Source: OM182 bacterium MED-G28
Lineage (GTDB): Bacteria; Pseudomonadota; Gammaproteobacteria; Pseudomonadales; Pseudohongiellaceae
Length of the DNA stretch: 64,000 nt
Direction: 5' to 3'
NCBI GenBank assembly: GCA_002457215.1
Contig: NTJZ01000008.1
Location: forward strand, 62,001 to 126,000
Part shown: positions 56,788-64,000 of the stretch, in pieces
Numbering within the stretch: position 1 is the stretch's first letter
Layout: every line of letters starts with the position of its first letter
Notes under the pieces: generated by a model
What the model was told of the DNA's origin: nothing
The model's input: only the letters and a program-made list of their open reading frames with translations
Databases searched by the model: none
Made by a program: the position numbers and the translations under genes

Positions 56788-59163
56788 TTATTCTAAGGAT
56801 GTTTTCAGAGCGTCAGTGATTACATTACTTGCGCGCAAACTTCTTAACAGCATTGGAATATTATCGGTTATATTTAGATTTAAGTTAATTGGCTGACCGC
56901 CATTCATGTCAGGGTTGAAACCTTGTAATTGGACTTCCATTGTTAGATCTCCATTGTTATCGTAGTCCACTTCGGTATTCATAGTTTTATACTGATAATT
57001 TGAGAGTGCGTCACTGACTAACTGAATGCTAGGATTTCCGCTAGAGATAGGATTAGTTGGGGTATAGCGGATAGTTCCGCCGGGGTTTATCGCCCCTACC
57101 AAACCTTCTTCGATAGTTATGCCATTATCAGAAATTATTAAGGGCAGGTAGCCACTTATTAATCCGTCTACTGCAACCCCGGGGTAATCAGCAAGGTCTA
57201 CGATGGACTCCAGATCTAGGCTAGTCATTACAACTGCGAGTTGATTCTCAGCTTTGGCAGCAGTGAAATTAAAATCGGAAATGGTTATATTGCCCCCTAA
57301 GACTTCTGAATTTAGATCCTTAAGATAATAATCACCTAGGGCTGTATTGAATCCATAGTTCCAATCGATTTGTTCAATCGCGAGACCAGTATCCAGCTTT
57401 GCTATATAGGCGCTCTGTTCATCTAAAGTTCTGAGGCCTAGTGGGTTGGTAATTTCAGCGGTTAATTCCGAGGTCAGTTTGACAAAGAAATTATCTTCAA
57501 CGAATCCACTGAGCTCCGCAAGATTAATATTAATCTGGCCTGCATAGAGCCTAGTTTTATCTTCTTGTTGCTTCCAAGTTATAGATGCTTTGCTGGAGAG
57601 ACTCCCTGAAACAACATCTCCTTTTACTAGCCGCTGACTGATTAAAGAAGATAAAGGGACTAGATCGCTAAACTGAAATTCCCTTAAATCAATCTCTAAA
57701 GATCCCCGACTATTTTGCAGATTATGGTTAGCAAGAATAGTTGTATCTATCTGATTATTAGTGCGCAGCATGAGCGATGTAGAAATAGATTTGTCATGAA
57801 ATTCAATATTTCCGAATAGTCTCGGTTCGATTAAAGAAATTTGGTCAAGCTCGATCTCAAGGTTTTGTGAGTTGAGGTAAGCGCTCACTTGAAGGCGGTC
57901 ATTAAATGAAGCAACAATATTTTCGAGAGATGCCTCGATAGAAGTTTGGACTGCTCCATATTCTAAAGAAGGAACTGTAACTCGAAGCTGCGAAGGAGAA
58001 AGTCTGATTTCTGAGCCATTCAGAACTGCCTGGAAATTCCCTTTGGCGGTTGCCGAAGCCACCCTTATCTGATCAAAACTTAAGTCCTCTAGTTGAGTTG
58101 TAATATCTCCGACGACTTCACAATTCTCAAAACTTTCACACTGAATAGAGACCCCATCTAAACGGCCCTCGAAATGTGCTTCCAGGGAGCTTTGTAATTC
58201 TGTCGTAAGTAACACATCTGACAATGTTGCACGGAGTCCAGTCACAGGTTGTGACTTGACAGCTATTGTCAGTGGCAGATTAATTTTGGTAGTTGAATTA
58301 CGGTTATTCGAGAACGCAATGGATTGGTCTGCTTCAGAATCGATAATGGTTTGGACGTCGTCGAGCGTGATTGTGCTGCTTAAATTTGAGATTTGCGCAC
58401 GAGTTTCCAGCTGCAGTGCTTGATTATTGAAAGAAACACCAGCCAAGGGTTCTGCCTGGGCTAAGAAGTGTAAAATTGCATCCGGAACAACAATACTGCT
58501 TGCGGCGAACGTTGCGCTATCTTCTTTGATGACTATGTTGATGTCTGACTTAGCGATACTGGTTTCAGGTTCAGAGGTAGAGGAAAAAATTATTTCTGCG
58601 GTGACAACTTCAAAATCGGTTGTATCAATTGAAGACTCAATCAGATAAGCGGGAGATTCTTCAGCCTGAAGACGGGTATTAAGTTCGATGCCTTCCTTAT
58701 CCAGTGTTAAGTTACCTGTCGCTAACAAATTCTGAAAATCTAGCTCGTAGGAAAAAACAGTTAGCAGGTCTACGGGTAGGCTCTTTAATTGATTTTGAAG
58801 TTGATAAATATCGAATTTACTTAGGCCATTATTTCCTTCACCGCTGGTTTCGTTGAAAGATATTTTCATCGAATCAATTTCTAAAAAGGATAATCTTCCT
58901 CTTAATAGTTCGAGTAATGAGAAGCTAGAATTCAGCGAATCAATCAAGATGCTGTAGCGAGATGAATTTATTTCTATAGATTCTAGGCTGACTGAGGCTG
59001 GAAAAATACTCAGCCCGGTTACATTGCTTATCTGCATGTCACGATCATTCAAGACATGATTTGATATTAATACAAGGGGTGCCGTTGGGGCGGCGCTTAA
59101 CAGACCAGCAATCAAGACAACAAATAGAAGAAGCCCTATAAGGCTGCGCCTTAGAATTTTCAT
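56788..59163 (-). CDS. ydbH: YdbH-family AsmA-like intermembrane lipid transport protein
   Basis: 791 residues, somewhat shorter than E. coli YdbH (about 880). One N-terminal membrane anchor (residues 7-25), then long beta-strand-rich sequence typical of AsmA-like bridge proteins, and the conserved C-terminal YdbH region (GGTIRYTPTNPISSGNP, NYQYKTMNTEVDYDNNGDL, QGFNPDMNGGQPINLNLNI). YdbH, TamB and YhdP act redundantly in moving phospholipid to the outer membrane. ynbE and ydbL follow on the same strand. Confidence 0.88.
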   Translation of the reverse strand: MKILRRSLIGLLLFVVLIAGLLSAAPTAPLVLISNHVLNDRDMQISNVTGLSIFPASVSLESIEINSSRYSILIDSLNSSFSLLELLRGRLSFLEIDSMKISFNETSGEGNNGLSKFDIYQLQNQLKSLPVDLLTVFSYELDFQNLLATGNLTLDKEGIELNTRLQAEESPAYLIESSIDTTDFEVVTAEIIFSSTSEPETSIAKSDINIVIKEDSATFAASSIVVPDAILHFLAQAEPLAGVSFNNQALQLETRAQISNLSSTITLDDVQTIIDSEADQSIAFSNNRNSTTKINLPLTIAVKSQPVTGLRATLSDVLLTTELQSSLEAHFEGRLDGVSIQCESFENCEVVGDITTQLEDLSFDQIRVASATAKGNFQAVLNGSEIRLSPSQLRVTVPSLEYGAVQTSIEASLENIVASFNDRLQVSAYLNSQNLEIELDQISLIEPRLFGNIEFHDKSISTSLMLRTNNQIDTTILANHNLQNSRGSLEIDLREFQFSDLVPLSSLISQRLVKGDVVSGSLSSKASITWKQQEDKTRLYAGQININLAELSGFVEDNFFVKLTSELTAEITNPLGLRTLDEQSAYIAKLDTGLAIEQIDWNYGFNTALGDYYLKDLNSEVLGGNITISDFNFTAAKAENQLAVVMTSLDLESIVDLADYPGVAVDGLISGYLPLIISDNGITIEEGLVGAINPGGTIRYTPTNPISSGNPSIQLVSDALSNYQYKTMNTEVDYDNNGDLTMEVQLQGFNPDMNGGQPINLNLNITDNIPMLLRSLRASNVITDALKTSLE

Positions 59164-59474
59164 GTGGAGTTAATATTTAAGTTCAAAGTTGGCCTATTCG
59201 AAAGTGCTTATTAAGTAGACTGAGAACTTGATCTTAAGTTTCATGTTAATAGTTTACTTAAGTGATCGGCCAAATCATTCTTTCCTTCCCTTAAATTAAT
59301 AAAGAGTTAGGTTTTTTTCAATGAATCAAAAGATGCGGATCCCAATTTACTCTGCCTTTAGAGATAGTCTTAGAAATTCTTCTATGGGTTCGACCTAGAT
59401 ACGCAAGGCAAAAAAAAGGCCCACTTTCGTGAGCCTTTTTTTATACTTATTGTGGACAGTCTTTTACAGTCTAT
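59164..59474. other. Intergenic region with TonB-receptor terminator
   Basis: 311 bases upstream of ydbH and downstream of the TonB-receptor gene. The only clear element is the hairpin at 59411-59442. The rest is A+T rich and should carry the ydbH promoter. Confidence 0.55.
59411..59442 (-). terminator. Rho-independent terminator after the TonB-dependent receptor
   Basis: GGC-C-CAC (59418-59424) pairs with GTG-A-GCC (59429-59435) around one mismatch, 4-base loop, with seven As on the left and seven Ts on the right; works on the minus strand. Confidence 0.85.
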
Positions 59475-62400
59475 TTACAGTCTATAAGTTCCACCTATGA
59501 AGATCATACGGCCGCGAGGGCTCGCAGGGAATGCATTTTCAGTCATGAACGGGTCTTCTTCGTTCAGATTCCTTATGCCGCCGTAAAGCGTGACTTCATC
59601 GCTATAGTTGTAACTGGCGCTGATATTATGGATCCAGGTTTCATCCATAAAAACCTTCTTACCATACAAGGTTTCAGCGGTTTCTATCTCAATCGTGCCA
59701 AGCAGCATTTCACCAAGGTACTGCGACTGGAAGGAAACATTAATGTCACCATAGTCCCAGCTCAGGTAGACATTACCCGCCTCTTCTGGGCGCAGGATTT
59801 GCCCGAGCTGTGGGTTTACTTCACTTAAATCTGCAGGGTTTGTATAGAAATCAATTTCATTTACTTTTGTTCCCTGAACAGTTGCCCCGAAGTTGTGAGC
59901 ACCAATACTGAAATCATAGCTTAGCGCTAGATCGATGCCGCTGGTTTCTAGGGTGGCAAAGTTAATGTCAGTAGAGGTAAGGAAGTTGAAGCCGCCATGC
60001 TGCATGGACGAAGAATCTGCGTTGCGTGTAAACAAATTACAGAAGGCACTATTCAGGGACTTCTCTTTATAGCAACCATCTACAATATCTTGAGCAGATA
60101 CTGAAGAAATGGCATCTTCGATTTCAATCTCCCAGTAGTCGACGGTGAAGCTCAGACCTTCCAGAAAATTTGGCTGGTAAACTAACCCGTACGTTATTGT
60201 ATCTGCTGTTTCTTCTGTTAAGTTGCGATTACCGCCGGCAACACCGCCGAAGGAAGCGGAAAGCGGGTCGGTAAACGCGTAGTTTCCGCTGCTGTCGTAC
60301 GGATCAACACCAATAGCCTGTAAAGACGTTACGCAGTTACCCTGGTAGTTGGCTGCCAAGCCAGGTTGATCAGCTGCCAAAGCTGTGATCTGCGCCGCAT
60401 CACACGGGTCATTGGGTCGGTAGTTTTGGCCTATTGCTGGGCCAAATAGTTCAGTGATATTCGGTGCGCGAACTGCTTGAGAGAGACTACCACGGAATGC
60501 GAGATCATCGATCGGCGCCCATACCATGCTAGTCTTCCAGGATGTGCTCTCGCCGATAGTGGAGTAATCCGCAAAGCGACCAGCAGCATCCAGTGTTAGC
60601 TCTCGAACAAAAGGGAGATCAGAGAGTAATGGCAGGGAAACTTCCAAGAACACGTCAGTAGTATCGAACTTGCCAGTCTCATTCTTGTTACCGAGTTGCG
60701 GTCTGAACACCAAGTTAGAGTTATCAGAGTGTTCTTCCAAAAGTGTTCCAGCGGCAAATGGAGAGCCGGCAGGAATTACACCAAGCTGCCACGAATCGTA
60801 CTTGGCAGTTGCCTTTTCTTCGCGCCACTCGACTCCAGTCGCGAATCCAATAGGCCCTCCGGGTAGACTAATAAAATTCTCGGTATCACCGACTAATGAG
60901 GCAGCAAAAACAGTTTGTTCCAACTGCAACTTATTCCAAGTCGGAGTAGTTACCCATGCCGCTGCTTCAGGAGTGATTCCTCCTTGTCCGGCCCAAATAT
61001 TGATCGGCACACAGTCACCTGCACCTGGAGTGAAGGAGAAGTAGCCAGCGTCGTAGGACGGAATTTTAAATGGAGTATTCATTGCAGCTGCAGTTGGATC
61101 AACATCTGCGCGACAAGCTGGTTGACCAGTTGCAGGATCAGTTACAGCGTCAACCCCTGCAAACCATCGATCGTTGATCACTGATCCGGTAGTAATACTT
61201 TCTCGGTCATGGCGCCCATAATTGGCGCTAGCCTCCCAACTCCAACCATTATCCAACTCACCTTCGAGTCCGACGACTACGCGATAGGTATCTCGCTCTG
61301 TGGTCGTATGCGAATCAAAGAAGATAGGGTCAACTGTATTAGCAACAGCTCCAGTTTGATTAGCTACGCCCTGGATAAATGAGGGAAGATACGGATTATC
61401 TTTAAAACCAACCATTAAATCCCAGAAAGAATTTGGTCGGGAGTCAGTATCGGTCTCCTGAGTCACGTACTTGAATTCACCGAATAGAGTCGTCTGATCA
61501 GTTAGGTCATAGTGCGATAACATATTAATTGTAAGCTTCTCATCGGGAAGGAGTATGTCGTAGTTATCATTCCCATAGACATTCCACGAGTCTCCTCCGA
61601 AACCCGCAAAATTGCCGGCTACCAATCCGTCTTGGACTGGCGCATAGGACCCGTCTGGGCCTATATTCCAACATCCACCCACGACACCAAAAGCTGCTGC
61701 TCCAAATGAGGAGTTGTAACCGGTAAAGGAATCTAGACAGTCGGGATTTCCGTTACCGTCTAGATCAATCGGTGTATCTGCATCGAACCCAGAAAAGGTT
61801 AGGGGATTACCGGGGATTATGTATCCATAACCTGAAGTAAACGGGAAGGTTCGCTGGGGCAGGATTGCCCTTTGGGGAGCGTTAGCTGCCCTGTTTATCA
61901 ATGCAGATTCTGCTGATGTTAAGGATGGGGCAGAGCCGAACTGGCTAGTGTAATCAGAGGTAAAAGCCGCCGCAGTGGGAATCGTTAAACCAAAATTAGT
62001 TAAGCCTGTATTGGCATAGTTATAGTACTGCGCAAAATTCGGAGTAGCCGAACCAATTTCGCCCTGTTGGAAGCGCAAGTCTGGGTTCACCCAATTGCTA
62101 GCAGAGCCTATCGAATAGTTGGAACGCTCGCCCATCGTTAGGCCATCGTCATTTCTAACATCCAAGGAAACAGTCACATTACCGCGACCATTATCGAAAT
62201 TCTCCCCAAACACTACAGACAGGGAACTTTGCTCCCCGTCACCGCGGTCTGAAAGGCCATAGTTGGCGTCAACTTCAATGCCTTCAAAATCATCTTTGAG
62301 TATGAAGTTAACTACGCCGGTTACAGCGTCAGCACCGTATACTGCCGAGGCACCACCGCTCAAAACTTCTACTCTCTCAATGAGGGGCATTGGGATAGAG

Positions 62401-62807
62401 CCAACATCAACCGCCGAAGACCCTTGCACGCCGCCAACATGGCGTCGGCCATCTACTAAAACCAATGTTCTATTGATTCCTAGGCCGCGCAAATTTAAGG
62501 TGTTTTGACCATCAACTCCGTTATCGATAGATTGTTCTGCTGTGACAGAGGTAAGAAGGGCAGGTATGTCGTTGACGACGTCTGCGATAGAAAATTCACC
62601 AGATCTGCGGATATCATCGGCGTCTACTGATTGAACTGGCAATGCGCCAGTCAAGTTAGAATCCCTTGAAATTCTAGAGCCTGTGACGATGACCTCTTCA
62701 ATCAATTCGTCCTGAGCCACGACTTGACCGCTAAAAGGAAGCGCGCTTGCAGCGAAGAGCGCTACTGCGCCACCATTCAATTGATGGCGTATATTTTTCT
62801 TCTTCAT
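59475..62807 (-). CDS. TonB-dependent outer-membrane receptor
   Basis: 1110 residues from ATG 62807; a GTG at 62819 is an alternative. Signal peptide ending VVAQ, then a plug domain (EEVIVTGSRISRDSNLTGAL, LNLRGLGINRTLVLVDGRRH, LIERVEVLSGGASAVYGADAV) and a 22-strand barrel ending in the aromatic FIGGTYRL. The large size and RGLGINRTLVLVDGRR motif match receptors used for peptides or glycans in marine gammaproteobacteria. No N-terminal signalling domain or anti-sigma gene is seen. An S9-type peptidase gene is transcribed divergently, so peptide uptake is a fair guess. Confidence 0.93.
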   Translation of the reverse strand: MKKKNIRHQLNGGAVALFAASALPFSGQVVAQDELIEEVIVTGSRISRDSNLTGALPVQSVDADDIRRSGEFSIADVVNDIPALLTSVTAEQSIDNGVDGQNTLNLRGLGINRTLVLVDGRRHVGGVQGSSAVDVGSIPMPLIERVEVLSGGASAVYGADAVTGVVNFILKDDFEGIEVDANYGLSDRGDGEQSSLSVVFGENFDNGRGNVTVSLDVRNDDGLTMGERSNYSIGSASNWVNPDLRFQQGEIGSATPNFAQYYNYANTGLTNFGLTIPTAAAFTSDYTSQFGSAPSLTSAESALINRAANAPQRAILPQRTFPFTSGYGYIIPGNPLTFSGFDADTPIDLDGNGNPDCLDSFTGYNSSFGAAAFGVVGGCWNIGPDGSYAPVQDGLVAGNFAGFGGDSWNVYGNDNYDILLPDEKLTINMLSHYDLTDQTTLFGEFKYVTQETDTDSRPNSFWDLMVGFKDNPYLPSFIQGVANQTGAVANTVDPIFFDSHTTTERDTYRVVVGLEGELDNGWSWEASANYGRHDRESITTGSVINDRWFAGVDAVTDPATGQPACRADVDPTAAAMNTPFKIPSYDAGYFSFTPGAGDCVPINIWAGQGGITPEAAAWVTTPTWNKLQLEQTVFAASLVGDTENFISLPGGPIGFATGVEWREEKATAKYDSWQLGVIPAGSPFAAGTLLEEHSDNSNLVFRPQLGNKNETGKFDTTDVFLEVSLPLLSDLPFVRELTLDAAGRFADYSTIGESTSWKTSMVWAPIDDLAFRGSLSQAVRAPNITELFGPAIGQNYRPNDPCDAAQITALAADQPGLAANYQGNCVTSLQAIGVDPYDSSGNYAFTDPLSASFGGVAGGNRNLTEETADTITYGLVYQPNFLEGLSFTVDYWEIEIEDAISSVSAQDIVDGCYKEKSLNSAFCNLFTRNADSSSMQHGGFNFLTSTDINFATLETSGIDLALSYDFSIGAHNFGATVQGTKVNEIDFYTNPADLSEVNPQLGQILRPEEAGNVYLSWDYGDINVSFQSQYLGEMLLGTIEIETAETLYGKKVFMDETWIHNISASYNYSDEVTLYGGIRNLNEEDPFMTENAFPASPRGRMIFIGGTYRL

Positions 62808-63218
62808 GTGGAGCCCCACTTAATAATATAACAATAATAAAAATGATCGCGGTACACCGCGAAGAACCAGGTATTATAAGTACATGCTAGGAAGATGCAA
62901 AGTTAGCTTAGTGGGAAATGGGCCGAATTTACCCACTTTTAGGCTGATTTTAGCGACATAGGCTTTTATTGGAGCATCTAACTGCTCCAGAGTCCTAATT
63001 TCAACTGGGATAAGAAGCTTGAATAAATTGGGGGAAGGTGTTCAATTGAACCAAAATAGTGCATAAATTTGAGCGCAGATAGGGTTATTGCCTCAAGATT
63101 CCAGAAAAAGAGCATTATTTGGCTCTACTTTAGGGTTACATAATGGGCGTTAAGAGTCTCTTCTGAGCTCATCAGTCCAGAAGTTTTTAACTAAAATTTA
63201 ATTTGAAGGTGTCAGTTT
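62808..63218. promoter_or_regulatory. Divergent promoter region of the TonB receptor and S9 peptidase
   Basis: 411 bases without a gene. Contains a 12-bp perfect palindrome, GTTCAATTGAAC, at 63040-63051, which may be an operator, although one this short could arise by chance. No RNA gene seen. Confidence 0.45.
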
Positions 63219-64000
63219 GTGAGAATGTTCAATTTCATTTTATTTGTTAGTGGATTAATGTTTCAGCCATTAGTTATGGCTCAACAAAGTCCCTTGTCCG
63301 AACTTTCCTATGTGGTGCCAGAAAATGAACCGATAGTCGTTGGTCAAGCTGGAGATAATCCTGCTGATATAGGTAGATATCTCTTAGCCCGTGGTGCGCG
63401 ATCAGCTCGTGTATCCCCCGATGGCAACTCAATTGCATTTAGTTATTCGGTGACTGGGGCACCGCAGCTTTGGACTCTGTCAACTAATAAGAGTCAGATG
63501 AAACAATTAACATTTGGCAATGGTATTACCTTTTTTAGATGGGCCCCGGATAGTATGCGTCTTTTATATGGCGCTGATAACGACGGCAATGAACAAGAAT
63601 CCTATGCGCTGATAAACGTTGATGGCGATGATGAAAAAATAGTACTGCCTCCTGTCTCCGGTGGATTTAGGTCGTTTGGAGATTTCTCTACAGATGGGCA
63701 AACAATTTATTTTGCTTCTACCGAGAGAAATGGATTAGATTTTGATATTTATAAAGCCGATCTCGAATCTGGAACTAGTGAATTATTGTTTGAGGGTACT
63801 TATGGGTATTACGCTCGCTCGCTTTCTCCTAACGGCAGATATTTGCTTGTTAGTGAAACTGTGGGTGAGGACGGAGACAATCTTTATCTTTTAAATACAT
63901 CGTCTACTGAATTAACTACGATCTCCGCGCCAGAATCTAGAGCAAATCATGCTGATGGTGGCTTCGCCTGGTTGCCAGATAGTTCAGGGTTTTACTTAAC
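63219..64000 (+). CDS. S9-family (prolyl oligopeptidase-like) peptidase, 3' end outside the window
   Basis: The frame is open from GTG 63219 (GAAGGTG seven bases upstream; ATG 63225 is the alternative) to the window end, giving 260 residues. Signal peptide ending LVMAQ. The visible part is the N-terminal propeller of an S9 peptidase: ARSARVSPDGNSIAFSYS, FFRWAPDSMRLLYGADNDGNE and FAWLPDSSGFY. The hydrolase domain with the catalytic Ser is beyond the window, so activity cannot be judged. TolB-like propellers are the alternative. Confidence 0.75.
   Translation, partial: MRMFNFILFVSGLMFQPLVMAQQSPLSELSYVVPENEPIVVGQAGDNPADIGRYLLARGARSARVSPDGNSIAFSYSVTGAPQLWTLSTNKSQMKQLTFGNGITFFRWAPDSMRLLYGADNDGNEQESYALINVDGDDEKIVLPPVSGGFRSFGDFSTDGQTIYFASTERNGLDFDIYKADLESGTSELLFEGTYGYYARSLSPNGRYLLVSETVGEDGDNLYLLNTSSTELTTISAPESRANHADGGFAWLPDSSGFYL

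Overview
The window looks like chromosomal DNA of a marine-type gammaproteobacterium. The order birA-coaX-SPOR gene-tRNA-Tyr/Gly/Thr-tuf, the full S10-spc-alpha ribosomal block and the ydbH-ynbE-ydbL operon are all gammaproteobacterial. The TonB-dependent receptor, sulfatase with its maturase, PQQ-type propeller protein, sulfite dehydrogenase and many exported hydrolases suggest an oligotroph of the OM182/Pseudohongiella/Cellvibrionales kind. That placement is inference. No insertion sequence, prophage or CRISPR array was seen.

Layout. 1-1.8 kb: the end of a parvulin-type prolyl isomerase and a HupE/UreJ membrane protein. 1.9-7.1 kb: an exported formylglycine-generating enzyme, a Cys-type sulfatase and a DUF3604 lipoprotein; the last two are richer in G+C than their surroundings. 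7.4-18.9 kb: the most unusual region. Three exported proteins join a redoxin-like domain, a c-type heme site and a copper monooxygenase domain of the peptidylglycine alpha-hydroxylating (PHM) type. Between them lie two exported beta-propellers that keep the zinc, tyrosine and arginine residues of peptidyl-alpha-hydroxyglycine lyase (PAL), a second HupE/UreJ permease, an endonuclease-like protein lacking its catalytic His, and a YajG-like protein. In animals PHM and PAL act in series to make C-terminal amides, so this may be a bacterial, heme-wired, split version of that pathway. 19.1-23.2 kb: a CstA-family transporter, birA, coaX and a SPOR-like gene.

23.3-39.4 kb: three tRNAs, one tuf gene, then rpsJ through rplQ including secY, rpmJ and rpoA. 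The secE-nusG-rplKAJL-rpoBC-rpsLG-fusA block that usually separates two tuf genes here is absent, which points to recombination or assembly collapse at tuf. L5 and L15 carry long charged C-terminal tails. 39.5-46.6 kb: a DMT exporter, a PQQ-type propeller protein, and a minus-strand run glpK-phosphatase-lspA-like-dapA-like. 46.9-56.1 kb: a PHP-type metallohydrolase fused to a TolB-like propeller, an alpha/beta hydrolase, a translationally coupled sorA-sorB-SRPBCC operon, an exported methyltransferase, a DUF2214 membrane protein and an MHS-family MFS transporter. 56.1-59.2 kb: ydbL, ynbE and ydbH (outer-membrane lipid transport). 59.5-64 kb: a TonB-dependent receptor divergent from an S9-type peptidase that runs off the window end.

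Limits: all family calls come from reading motifs, with no search run. Comparisons with rat PAM and other reference proteins are from memory.
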